A DNA stretch of 64,000 nucleotides, from NCBI GenBank assembly GCA_964504915.1, contig CAZDFH010000002.1, positions 1 to 64,000 on the forward strand, given 5' to 3'. Positions 9,765 to 19,039 of this stretch are shown here, in pieces (position 1 is the stretch's first letter; the number at the start of each line of letters is the position of its first letter). The DNA is from CAJBLF01 sp964504915 (GTDB taxonomy: Bacteria > Patescibacteriota > Gracilibacteria > Absconditabacterales > Absconditicoccaceae). The notes below the pieces were generated by a model. It was not told the origin of the DNA. It made no database searches and was given only the letters and a program-made list of their open reading frames with translations. A program made the position numbers and the translations under genes.

Positions 9765-10721
9765 TTACGGATTTCTTGTTCTACGAAGGGATGCTACATT
9801 GAGATACAGCAAGGTGATAAGTCCTAGCAAAGTAAGCCACAAGAGATATGCATCTATATATCGATATACGGCACTGATATTTGTTATTTCATTACGTTTG
9901 ATAGTCGTCAGGAGTGATTGGAAGAACGCATTCACGTCGTCCGTAGTCAATCCTCTGAGAAATGTTCAGGAAGTTTGTTGTGCAATGTTTTGTAACAAGT
10001 CAGTATTGAGTGATGTACTGATAGGTTGTTGCCACTGGTCGTAGCCGATGAGATAATTATTGTTACCGATACCGAGCGTCGAGACCGAGATGTGTTGTTT
10101 GCGAAGTAGCGTGATCACTTGCACTGGATCATATCCTTCATTACTATCACCATCGGTGATGAGGATCATAATGCCAGGTAACGAGCCAGTGAACTGTTGT
10201 AAATTTTTCGCTCCGAGAAGTAATGCATCACCGATTGCCGTGCCGAGAAATTCTGGTGCCGCCGGAAAATCGGCTAACGATAGATCATTCACCGCATATG
10301 CCACTGCCCTACTATCTTGAGAAAAGGGAATGGAAACTACTGGCACCCCAGAGAAACTAATCAGTGAAATATTGTATCACTGCAACTGATCTATGAGTTG
10401 AAGCAGAGCTTTTTTCGCCACGGCGAATCTACTCGGCGTGATATCATATGCCGACATCGAAAGTGATACATCGAGAATAATTTGTACTGGCGTAGCTTTT
10501 TGTATATTCACCCTTTTCTCAGCCACGAAGCCAATCCTGAGAGGAAGTAGCACCACACAAATAATGATAACATACTTTGCGATTTGCGCTCATCGATATT
10601 TTCGTGGAGATAATTTAGCTACGGGAAAAATAAATTTTGGTTTGAAATTTTTGTACTGTAAAAAAATCCGTAAAGCGATGAGCGCCAATGAAATACATAT
10701 TCATCGTGGGCTATATGTCAT
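9765..10721 (-). CDS. VWA-domain membrane protein (BatA/BatB-like)
   Basis: 318 aa. N-terminal hydrophobic segments (about residues 5-25 and 50-70) precede a von Willebrand factor A domain with the MIDAS motif DVSLSMSA (about residue 88), a conserved Thr/Asp further on (MILITDGDSNEG) and a C-terminal membrane helix (LLWLTLLGLITLLYLNV). This order is that of BatA/BatB aerotolerance-type proteins, anchored in the membrane with the VWA domain outside it. Here it sits within a secretion/pilus-like gene set, so a role in surface assembly is possible. That link rests on neighbourhood only. Confidence 0.75.
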
Positions 10722-10863
10722 ATTTTTGAAACAAAAACGTAAAGTAAATGTTCAAATACTTTTCAAATTGTCCCGAATTAGTCCAAAACAATTCTGTAAT
10801 TTACAAATTTTTAAATTTTACAATTGTTTCGGTAATTAGGAATAATTTGTAAATTCGTACATT

Positions 10864-11307
10864 TTATATCAATCATCCCTTCTCAATCCCCTCGAGCCTC
10901 TCTTTACTCAATCAGCCAATTTTCTGCTCGATGATTTGTTTATCTTCTGTCGCTTTATTTTCTTTGATCATGATATCGACAGGATTTTCTCTATGATAAT
11001 TTTCTTGAAATTTTTTTCTTGTATCGAAGAAATTATTCCTGACGAGCTTTGCGAGGAATGGGATGAGTGATAATTCTGATATCTTGAAAAATGCTACAAG
11101 TGTAAACAAGAGCAAAATAAAAATAGCTAGTAATAATCCTATTGCTTTGGATCATGATTTGCCGAAGCCATTGAATACTGCCAATGCGACTGCGATTCCC
11201 ACGGCCATCACGAAAAGTTGGATGATAGAGATTGTAAGTGGGCCGATACTAAAGCTCATGCCTGCGAACAATCACTTCTTTATATTCTTGGGATACACAA
11301 CTTTCAT
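10864..11307 (-). CDS. PrgI/VirB3-like type IV secretion membrane protein
   Basis: 147 aa. It begins MKVVYPKNIKKGLFAG and has two or three membrane helices, then FFKISELSLIPFLAKLV and a basic segment NNFFDTRKKF. The order (short N-terminal lead, two helices, a following cytoplasmic 'pl.kfl' segment) is that of the PrgI family, which acts with VirB4 in minimal T4SS-like systems. A VirB4 ATPase is encoded at 50 kb. TGA-Gly codons occur at KKG, KSG and near the C-terminus. It is the first gene of the minus-strand cluster down to 7549. Confidence 0.6.
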
Positions 11308-11459
11308 GAAACACAGTGAACAACTAAAAACTAACAGTGAATAACATTGGTATTTTTTTAATTTTTTACGAGAGCATTACAAGTCAATCCTTCGTATACG
11401 AGAAAATCCCGACATGTTATGCCAGGATTTCCGGTAGAATTCATAGTGCCGCTGTGCCG

Positions 11460-11858
11460 CTATTCGTTGAATACGACGATGAAATGATCCTCACCGAATT
11501 CAGGGATCCAGCTTTTGAGGACTTTTTTTAGAACGAACTTTTTGCCCTCCCCAGTAAAATGTTCTGGGTGGCGAACAGAAACATGTGCCTTTTCAGATAC
11601 TACGTGGACACATGCTATTAGTTCGACATTCCGTCCTGCAAAAACTCTTTCTCCTCCGATAGAGTACCACTCGGAAAATTTCTTCTCCACGAACAGTTGC
11701 TCTATTTTACTTACTTCTTCAGCAGTAAGTAGTGGCATTGCTGCATTCTGCAATATCTTTGCGAGATCAATGAGCAATGTGTCGTAGGGTAATGATTCAA
11801 ACTCAACTAAGTGGAACGTAGTTCCACAAAGGAGCAAAAAACTTCTTTTTGCATTCAT
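11460..11858 (-). CDS. Hypothetical protein (132 aa), no UGA codons
   Basis: Not recognised. It is open from ATG 11858 to TAG 11460. Its seven glycines are all GGN, with no TGA, unlike most neighbours. It is a soluble alpha/beta-looking protein with a His/Val-rich middle (CVHVVSEKAHVSVRHPEH) and a basic KKFVLKKVLKSW helix. It is isolated between the PrgI-like gene and trxB. Confidence 0.6.
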   Translation of the reverse strand: MNAKRSFLLLCGTTFHLVEFESLPYDTLLIDLAKILQNAAMPLLTAEEVSKIEQLFVEKKFSEWYSIGGERVFAGRNVELIACVHVVSEKAHVSVRHPEHFTGEGKKFVLKKVLKSWIPEFGEDHFIVVFNE

Positions 11859-12019
11859 GGGCTTTATGTGTTTGGGTTATGTTTCTGTAGTCAGAAAATA
11901 CACATTTTCTCGCTATTTACAAGTTGAACTTTTGTGCTGTAGTCACTACCAAACCACAAAATCAGATTTTTGGTCGGCAATTTATTCCAATGGGGTTGAA
12001 AAAAAAGAAAGAATAGATA

Positions 12020-12108
12020 AATAGTCTGTTACCGAGTTAAAGGGCTAGAAAGTTAACGAGTTACTAACACGTTAACCCGCAAACTCGTTAACGCTTTAAC
12101 CATTATTT
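12020..12108. repeat. GTTAAC-type repeat array upstream of trxB
   Basis: About ten copies of gttaac/gttaaa-like words spaced 8-12 bp apart (gagttaaa, agttaacgagtt, acacgttaacccgc, actcgttaacgc). They end a few bases before the trxB start. Similar arrays stand before several other starts in the window. Function unknown. Confidence 0.6.
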
Positions 12109-12114
12109 TTTTGC

Positions 12115-13059
12115 ATGGAAAATGTAGTAATCATATGATCATGACCAGCCGGTCATACGGCAGCAATCTACGCTGCGAGAGCAAATCTCAAGCCATTGAT
12201 GTTTGAGTGATTTATGGCAGGAGGTGTCGCAGCTGGTGGACAATTAACTACGACGACCGTCATAGAAAATTTCCCTTGATTCCCTGATGGGATTGACGGA
12301 ACTCAGCTCATGATGCAGATGAGACAGCAGAGTCTAAATATGTGAACACGTATCGAGACCAAGACAGTAGACAAAGTAGACTTCCAAAGTCAGCCATTTA
12401 AGATATTTGTAGGTGCAGATATTATCGAAGCTAAAGCCGTAATTATCGCGACTGGCGCTACTGCAAAACGTATGGGCATGACTGGAGAAAAAGAATTTCG
12501 ACAAAGAGGCATCTCTGCTTGTGCCATCTGTGATGGCGGATTGCCTATGTTTAGAAATCAAAGGATTGCAATTATAGGATGAGGTGATGTCGCCATGGAG
12601 GAAGCTTTGCATCTCACGCACTTTGCTAGCGAGGTTGTGGTATTGGTAAGGAAAGATATTTTGAAAGCATCTAAGGCGATGCAAGATAAAGTCATGAGTA
12701 ACCCTAAGATCAAGATTATGCGAAATACAGAAGTACAAGAAGCTATGTGATGAGATTTTTTGGAAAAGCTTCGCGTGGTGAATAATAAAACTAGTGTTAC
12801 TTCTGAGATAGAATGCAAAGGATTGTTTTATGCTATCGGACACAAACCAAATACTGACTTCCTCGACGGACAAGTTGCTATCGACGAAACTGGCTACATT
12901 ATCACGACTGCTTGAACGACAAAAACAAATATCGAAGGTGTCTTCGCTGCAGGAGATGTGCAAGACAAGAAATATAGACAAGCGATTACATCAGCGGGAA
13001 GTGGAGCAATGGCAGCGCTTGAGGCAGAATCCTATCTTAATGAGCATCCAAGTAGTTAA
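12115..13059 (+). CDS. trxB: Thioredoxin reductase
   Basis: A 314-aa FAD/NAD(P)H flavoprotein that reduces thioredoxin. The FAD-binding GSGPAGHTAAIYAAR is at about residues 8-22. The redox motif CAIC-D-G is near residue 138 (CATC in most members, so Ile replaces Thr). The NADPH-binding IIGGGDVAMEEA is near 152, and the C-terminal FAD contact GVFAAGDV is near 275. Several invariant Gly are TGA, including both in the first motif. The partner trxA lies 0.5 kb downstream on the same strand. Confidence 0.95.
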
Positions 13060-13121
13060 GTGGCATATAGAACTTGGATTGGAGCTCTTAGACCTTAGTT
13101 TTATTTGCTAAGAAGATAAGG

Positions 13122-13487
13122 ATGGAAAGTAATTATCAGAAGTTAACCGTTCGGCAAAAATGAATGGATCTAGCACAAGATATTTATTCCATTACAAAAA
13201 AGTTTCCGACAAGTGAATTATATGGTATTGTTTCTCAGATGAGAAGATGCTCACTATCTATACCATCCAACATTGCAGAATGAAATCAAAGAAATACTCC
13301 GAAAGAACATATAAACTTTTTGTTTATTGCCAAGTGATCTGCTGCCGAACTGGAGACACAAATAATTCTTTCGCAAAGATTAGCGTTTATCACTAGACAA
13401 GAGGAACAAAAACTTTTGGAAAAAGTTGATGCAGTACTAAGAATGTTATCTGGGCTCATCACCTCTATACAAAAGTCCAAGGTCTAA
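13122..13487 (+). CDS. Four-helix-bundle protein (S23/IVS type)
   Basis: 121 aa of the small family found in 23S rRNA intervening sequences and free-standing in many genomes. Markers are MDLAQDIYSITKKFP, QMRRCSLSIPSNIAEG (near residue 45; the Gly is TGA) and FLFIAKGSAAELETQI. It is predicted to form a helical oligomer, and its cellular role is not established. An AAGGA element precedes the ATG. A short-period repeat (taaggtctaaggtctaag-like) starts at its stop codon. Confidence 0.85.
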
Positions 13488-13543
13488 GGTCTAAGTTCTA
13501 AGTTCTATATAATAAATTATTTTACTCTTTAAGAATGATTATC

Positions 13544-13885
13544 ATGAGTGTAATTCACATCGAATCAGTTGAACAGTTTCAAAAAGAAGTTCTAGAATTT
13601 GACGGCGTAAGTATCGTAGATTTCCGAGCAGAATGGTGTGGACCATGTAGAATGCTCTGACCAGTCATGGAAGAACTTGCTGCTGATAACGAAGGCAAGA
13701 AAGTACAGATCGTCAAGGTCAACGTAGATCAAAATAATGAACTCGCTGGCATGTTCCAAGTCTCCTCTATCCCAGCAGTCTTTATCGTCCAAGGTGGCAA
13801 GCCAGTAGATTCTATCGTTGGAGTTAATCCAAAACATTTCTATCAAGGGAAAATTGAAGAATATCTAGAGAAAGAAGTGAAATAA
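13544..13885 (+). CDS. trxA: Thioredoxin
   Basis: 113-aa thiol-disulfide oxidoreductase with the active site WCGPCRM at about residues 31-37, the cis-Pro segment SSIPAVFIVQGG and a terminal helix. The start is taken at MSVIHIES (13544); MIIMSV (13535) is in frame too. One TGA follows the active site (MLGPVM). It probably works with the trxB product and is followed by a strong terminator. Confidence 0.95.
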
Positions 13886-13904
13886 ATCTTTTTGAGCATA
13901 TGCC

Positions 13905-13937
13905 AAAAAGCTGAGTCGGAAATCCGCCAGCTTTTTC
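13905..13937. terminator. Bidirectional terminator after trxA
   Basis: Stem AAAAAGCTG/CAGCTTTTT with an inner GG/CC pairing, between the converging trxA and the minus-strand gene ending at 13951. Confidence 0.75.
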
Positions 13938-13950
13938 GGTTAGAAAAATA

Positions 13951-14862
13951 TTATACTTTCATAAGATACGATGTAAGATTGCCATCCAATTTCGTATTGA
14001 ATATCTGACAGAATGAACTGTCTGAATATCTGGATGCAAACCGCCTAGCAGCAATCAGAGATTTTTTCCTATTCGATACTAGCAGTACTATCTTCTTCTT
14101 CTGCTGCTTCCAGCAGTAGTCGATGGTAGTTACCGATAATGACGATGCATATCTGATAACTATAATATCGATATCAGAGAGGGAACATTTAGTCACCTGC
14201 GTCAGATCGCTACTTGTGGAAACAGCGAACTTTTTTTTGAGAGGTTCACAGATTTCTGTGAAATCATGGAGGTTAATACTCAGGAACAAAATGTTCCGTT
14301 TCTCTTTTTTTTCGATTCTTTTTTCCCCCGAGATAGGAAGCTTTTTACTCAGAATGATTCCATTTTCCTCTTTTTTAGGAATCCTTTTCCTAGCAAATTT
14401 TTTCCAGTAGCTCTTTGTGTTTTTTGGCGCTGCCTTTTTGCATAGTCTTCCCCATATCTTAGCCATAGCAAATGTTGCTAATAATAAGCAACATATTAAT
14501 GCGAAAGATATGCCAGCATACTCTAGTGGAGTTGCACGATAGACCCTGATAAAGTGGATCATTCCAAATGAATGGAAGAAGATGAACATTAAAACAAATA
14601 TTGCCATTACTACTAGCCACTCCACATTATCTTTTAGGTTGGCAAGAGATGGATTGCTGAAATCATCATCTAGCATAGCAAAGAAGAAAAAAACGACCAT
14701 GCATAATGATAACACTCCTGTTATTGCATAGAGGACAAACCATTCTATATCCCCTTTCCATTCCTCTACAAGCTGGAATGCCCAAGGGAACAGATAGACG
14801 ACATAGCATGTTAGCATTCCTATGGCTAACAGCCAAAACAAGATTTTCAATAGTGTTTTCAT
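13951..14862 (-). CDS. Hypothetical membrane protein (303 aa), no UGA codons
   Basis: Not recognised. Four hydrophobic helices lie in residues 1-150 (LLKILFWLLAIGML, FVLYAITGVLSLCMVVFFFF, LVVMAIFVLMFIFFHSF, ISFALICCLLLATFAMA). A Lys-rich linker and a soluble C-terminal domain (about 200-303) follow, with alternating strands such as IDIIVIRYA and KKIVLLVS. All nine glycines are GGN. Together with five other short genes in the window that avoid TGA, it may be of separate origin. Confidence 0.65.
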   Translation of the reverse strand: MKTLLKILFWLLAIGMLTCYVVYLFPWAFQLVEEWKGDIEWFVLYAITGVLSLCMVVFFFFAMLDDDFSNPSLANLKDNVEWLVVMAIFVLMFIFFHSFGMIHFIRVYRATPLEYAGISFALICCLLLATFAMAKIWGRLCKKAAPKNTKSYWKKFARKRIPKKEENGIILSKKLPISGEKRIEKKEKRNILFLSINLHDFTEICEPLKKKFAVSTSSDLTQVTKCSLSDIDIIVIRYASSLSVTTIDYCWKQQKKKIVLLVSNRKKSLIAARRFASRYSDSSFCQIFNTKLDGNLTSYLMKV

Positions 14863-14946
14863 AAGCGAGTTCTTTTTATTAAGTTTATTATTTATTTTTC
14901 TTTATGCTGACACGATACATATATCACACAGAAAGTCAAGATATGT

Positions 14947-14987
14947 AAAAAACCCGAGTCAATCCATGAAGAAGCTCAGGTTTTTTT
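14947..14987. terminator. Terminator hairpin
   Basis: AAAAAACC-GAG pairs with CTC-GGTTTTTTT around a 17-nt loop with one mismatch. It lies in the 242-bp spacer between two minus-strand genes. Confidence 0.55.
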
Positions 14988-14993
14988 GTATCC

Positions 14994-15104
14994 CCGACTC
15001 TTAGTCATCCCGGCATTAAGTGTTGCAGCCGGGATCTTAGTCGGACAATTATATTCAATGAAGATTCCGGTTGCAAACCGTGGCACCGGAATGACAATTG
15101 GAGG
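14994..15104. repeat. Dispersed GTCATCCCGG element
   Basis: Contains GTCATCCCGGC, then a spacer, then GCCGGGATCTTAGTCGGA, followed by an inverted partner (aagattccggttgc ... caccggaatgac). The same words recur at 18836-18947, 28203-28262, 28592-28625 and 47718-47832. It sits at the 3' end of the gene at 15105. Confidence 0.7.
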
Positions 15105-16553
15105 CTATTTCGTCGATGTGATAGTAATGTTGGATGCGAAGTCTTTCCAAGCTCCATCCATGATCTCGATGAGGAAGATCCTACCGTCAGAAAGCTTAGT
15201 CTGTAAGAATGCATTACTTGGTAAGGTGATATCTTTTTTTGCTGTACATTCGAAAATCTTGACCGTTGGGTTCGTGTTTAATAACGCTTTATCTGAGAAC
15301 TTGATTACATTCATCTGAGAAGAACAGCGTAAGCCAGAGATATCAAAATCCTCGTCAAGCGTAACTCCAGCGTAAGAAATATTGCTTGATGGAAGCACCA
15401 TGGAATATCATTTACTGCTAGATGTGTAGGTCAACGCCTTTGCCATATTGATAGGGAATTGTTTAACTGAGAAATCTAGGCCACTTGGCGTATTAGTTGT
15501 ATTCGTGTTCGTATTTGTCGTTGTAGTAGTCGACAACGTAGGCGTGAAGCTAAGTTTTTTACCTCCCACAGACAATGATGGGTCAAGAACAACTTTACAT
15601 ACTGCTGTCCCACCAGCGACTGGTCACATAAGCTGGACATAGAGACCATTGAAATCTTTGCCCATATTCTGAGAAGTTACACTTTGTAAGTTCACGGTAC
15701 CGTCTGTACATAATGACATCATCTTGGGAACAAGCGTCTCAGCGACATACGATTTATTGACGATAATCATTGCATTTGCAACATCTTTCACCTCTTGCTC
15801 AGGGATATCATTGATGAAATATCCCATGAAATCATTTGTCGCAAACCAAGAATTTACTCCTTCCAATTTATAAAATTTATCACCATTGCTTGTAGAGAAT
15901 GTTTTCTCTGCGGAGCTGGAGAATGTTTTTACCATCTTGGCACAGTCTTTGCTCTCATCACTTGTTGTACAGGCGAAATAAGAAAGAGAAATTGCCTGAT
16001 TATTACTTGTGCGGATGACCTTTATTTGATTGCCTTCACCGTTATTCTGCAGTGTATAATTATTGCCAAAGTTGTATGGTAGATATACGCCAGCAGTAGC
16101 AATATAGGTTCACTCTTGTGTCATGGTATTTACTGCCGTACCCGTTCATACTGCAGATGCACCACTTGCTGAAGTCACTTCTACGATAAAGAGATTGTTC
16201 TGTTGTTTTTCTACGACTCACTGAACAAGGGTAATACCACTATATTGATTGAGATCAATTGTCTTACTCTTGATACCTACTACTCCGTAGTCCGTAGTCG
16301 TGATAGTATGTGTATAGGTAATGTAATCTCCGTTTTGCAAAATTTCTCCAGTCAGACTTACACTTTGTCCTACCGATAAACGTGCACCCGTCTCTGCACT
16401 ACTTCATGAAATTCGATCTCCTATAGTGCCCAGATTTTTGACGAGAAAAAAGGCGACCAAAAAAGTCACGATAATTACAATAACTAAGGTCCGAGGAGAT
16501 ACACCACTCTTTTTTTGAGTAGATTGCTGTAAATTTTCATGAAACATATCCAT
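15105..16553 (-). CDS. Anchored extracytoplasmic protein (482 aa), unknown function
   Basis: The start is MDMFHENL at 16553. A single membrane helix (TLVIVIIVTFLVAFFLV, residues 23-39) is followed by a long Ser/Thr/Asn/Gly-rich exported region with a few Cys. A low-complexity Thr/Asn linker near residue 350 (STTTTNTNTN) separates two parts, each looking beta-rich. It is probably displayed on the cell surface. The TAG stop at 15105 is reached only if the TGAs at 15624 and in SSSKGYSM are read as Gly. I recognise no family. Confidence 0.65.
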
Positions 16554-16812
16554 TATAATGGAGTTAAAATGTTAAAAAGTTAAAAGGTTAAAAGGTTAGA
16601 TATACATAACCATTTAGACGCTTAAACCAAAAAAGCTTAATCAAACATCGATGATTTTCAACTCCATATCCTATATTATATATTATTTTTGTAATTTTGG
16701 TTAGTTTTGAATGGGATAAACGCCCATTTCCTTGGTAAAAAGACTCATCGAGCATATAATTAAGCAGTAAACCCGTTAACACGTAAACTCTTTAACTCGT
16801 TAACTTCAAGTC
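16554..16812. repeat. Divergent spacer with GTTAAA/GTTAAC arrays
   Basis: 259 bp between divergent genes. 16562-16600 holds gttaaaa words at 8-9 bp spacing, and 16766-16806 holds acccgttaacacg, ctctttaactcgttaac. No gene is seen. Confidence 0.5.
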
Positions 16813-17706
16813 ATGCCCATTACTCAAGCAGTCACAGAACCATCAGCACTTCAGACTTTTTTCAATAGTGCTTTCGTGACCTATTCTATCAAGATTATCG
16901 GTGCAGTTGCAGCGATTATTGTTTTGATCATGATTTCCAAGATCATTGCAAATGTCATCCAGAGAAAAATCCTGAAATGAGGAACGGTGGAAGACAAACA
17001 CATAGATAAAGTCTGAAAACTTATCCACGATATTACTTTCTACATCTTGGTTATCTTTTCTTTCTTCGTAGGATTTGAAATGGTCGGATTTGATGTGGGA
17101 TTGATTCTCTGAGGAATCTCTTTCTGAGTATGACTTGCATTCAAAGAAATTCTTGGAAACATGGTAGCAGGTATTATGATCTTATATACCAAAGAATTTA
17201 GACTTGGAGATATTATCGAAATCAACGCAGATCAGACCTATTTTGGTAGGATCGAAGAGATTCAAATCAGATATACCATTATCAGGACACTCGATCTCAG
17301 ACAGGTGGTGATCCCAAATACAACAATGATCTCTAGCACGGTAAAAACTTTCAGTGCTGAGCCAATGATCAAGCTCAATGTCTCATTCCGGTCTGACTAT
17401 AATGCCGATACGACACAATGTGTCGAAGTCATGAAAGAAGCGGTCAATGGTTGTGACTTTGTGAAAAATAAGGAAACGACAAAAGTATTTGTTTCAGCAT
17501 TTCTCGATAGTAGTATAGAATATAAATCGTTCTTTGATTTTGATCCAAACTGTGGCATCTTGCAGGAAATCGCTGTCGGAGAAATGTCCCAGAAGATTGC
17601 AGATGCATTTAACAAAAACAATATCAATATACCATTTACGACTATGACATTGAACTTCGATTCTCCCGAGAGTAAACAAGCCGTTCAAGAAAAAGTTTCT
17701 GTTTAA
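16813..17706 (+). CDS. MscS-family mechanosensitive channel
   Basis: 297 aa. Three membrane helices fill residues 20-125, the last being the Gly/Ala-rich pore helix (LILGGISFGVGLAFKEILGN; four of its Gly are TGA). The MscS beta domain follows, with FRLGDIIEI and the RIEEIQIRYTIIRT and VVIPNT segments, then a C-terminal alpha/beta domain. It releases solutes under osmotic downshock. A second homologue starts 21 bp after its stop, so the two are probably co-transcribed. Confidence 0.9.
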
Positions 17707-17726
17707 TTTTTATTTAGACAAGATAT

Positions 17727-18563
17727 ATGCGAGACAAGATTACTCCAGAAATTTTAAAAGATCTGAGCAACAACCGAGGTAGCATGCTTACCAAGGCACT
17801 TATTGCTATCGGAGTTTTTCTCGTTATCTATATCATTAGCAAGATCATTGTGCAAAAAATTAGAAAGAGAATCATCGACAATTCTCTCCAGACAGAATGA
17901 TATACGACCAAGATTGCGAAGCTAAGTGGCAATGTAGTACGAGTATTTTTACTGGTATTTAATATTCTCGCCGTCTTCCAGATTATAGGTTTTGATACCG
18001 CTTTAATTATGTGATGAATTTCACTAAGTATCGGATTTGCTATGGAAACTACGATAGAAAATATGGTCGCCGGTGTGATGTTTATTACCAATAAAAAAAT
18101 TAAGCTGGGTGATTATGTAGAATTCCTTTGATCTCTGAATACCAAATGAACCATAGAAGAAATTAATATCAAGTATACCATCATTAGATCATTTGATAAA
18201 AGAAGATTGATCATCCCAAATAGCATCATTGCCAAGACACCTATCAAGACCTATAAAACAGAACCACTCATGAGAGGAGAATTTACTATTAAAGTACCTC
18301 GTCATGTCGATCTCGACCAAGTAAAAAAATTACTCAATGATACCATCAACGCAGACAAACACGTCTTGGAAAAAAAGTATACCAATACCATCGTCACAGG
18401 ATTTGATGATTTTGGTATCGGATTGAAAACATTTTTCTTCTCCAATCCCCAGAAGAAATCTCCTATGATTATCGCCAGAGATCTGCAACCCACCATCTTG
18501 GAATTGTTTAAAAAATATGGCATCCGCTTGCCATACAATCACATGACTATTACGGCCGAATAG
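17727..18563 (+). CDS. MscS-family mechanosensitive channel, second copy
   Basis: 278 aa, paralogous to the preceding gene. It has N-terminal helices, a pore helix with IMGGISLSIGFAMETTIENM (TGA-TGA encodes the GG), KKIKLGDYVEF, INIKYTIIRSFDKRRLIIPNS, and a C-terminal domain. The pore region differs clearly from the first copy, so this is an old duplication rather than a recent one. It ends in TAG. Confidence 0.88.
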
Positions 18564-19039
18564 AATTTACGAATTTTCTAGTTCACAAAGTTCCGAAACA
18601 ATTCGGATCTTTTTTATTTTTCTTGCTGCTAGCAATCCATTCGTTTCGTAGCCGGGAAGGCAGTAATGGTTGCCACAGGGCAAGAATGGGTTTATTTTAT
18701 TCTCAATAGCTTGTCTGCCGTGAGGCAGGACTGCAAAGACTGCGTCGACTAAGCAAGCCACGGCCGAGCCAACGTGTGTGCCGGTGAGGCCTTGACCTTT
18801 TTGTTACTTTTTGGGTCAAGCCAAAAAGTAAAAACTTCACCGCCGGAGGCAAAATATCTCAATTAAGATTCCGGCTGCCTGCCGGTAGGCAGGGCTGCAA
18901 CACCTAACCCACGCAGTACTGCGGGGCAGGCTGCCGGAATGACATATAGAACATTTTTTTCATTGCTTTTTTATCGGATTTGATTATTTCTGAGCTAGAA
19001 TTTTCTGCATTTTTTTACTATTCTAATGTTGATACTGAA
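18564..19039. repeat. Repeat-rich spacer between mscS and pheT
   Basis: 476 bp without a gene. It holds a ttgttactttttgggtcaag / gccaaaaagtaa inverted repeat (18798-18832), a GCCTGCCGGTAGGCAGG palindrome (18878-18893), a related gtctgccgtgaggcag (18708-18724), CGCAGTACTGCG (18906-18917) and the dispersed element aagattccgg...gccggaatgac (18864-18946). Part of pheT could start upstream of 19040 (the frame is open from 18980). Confidence 0.55.
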
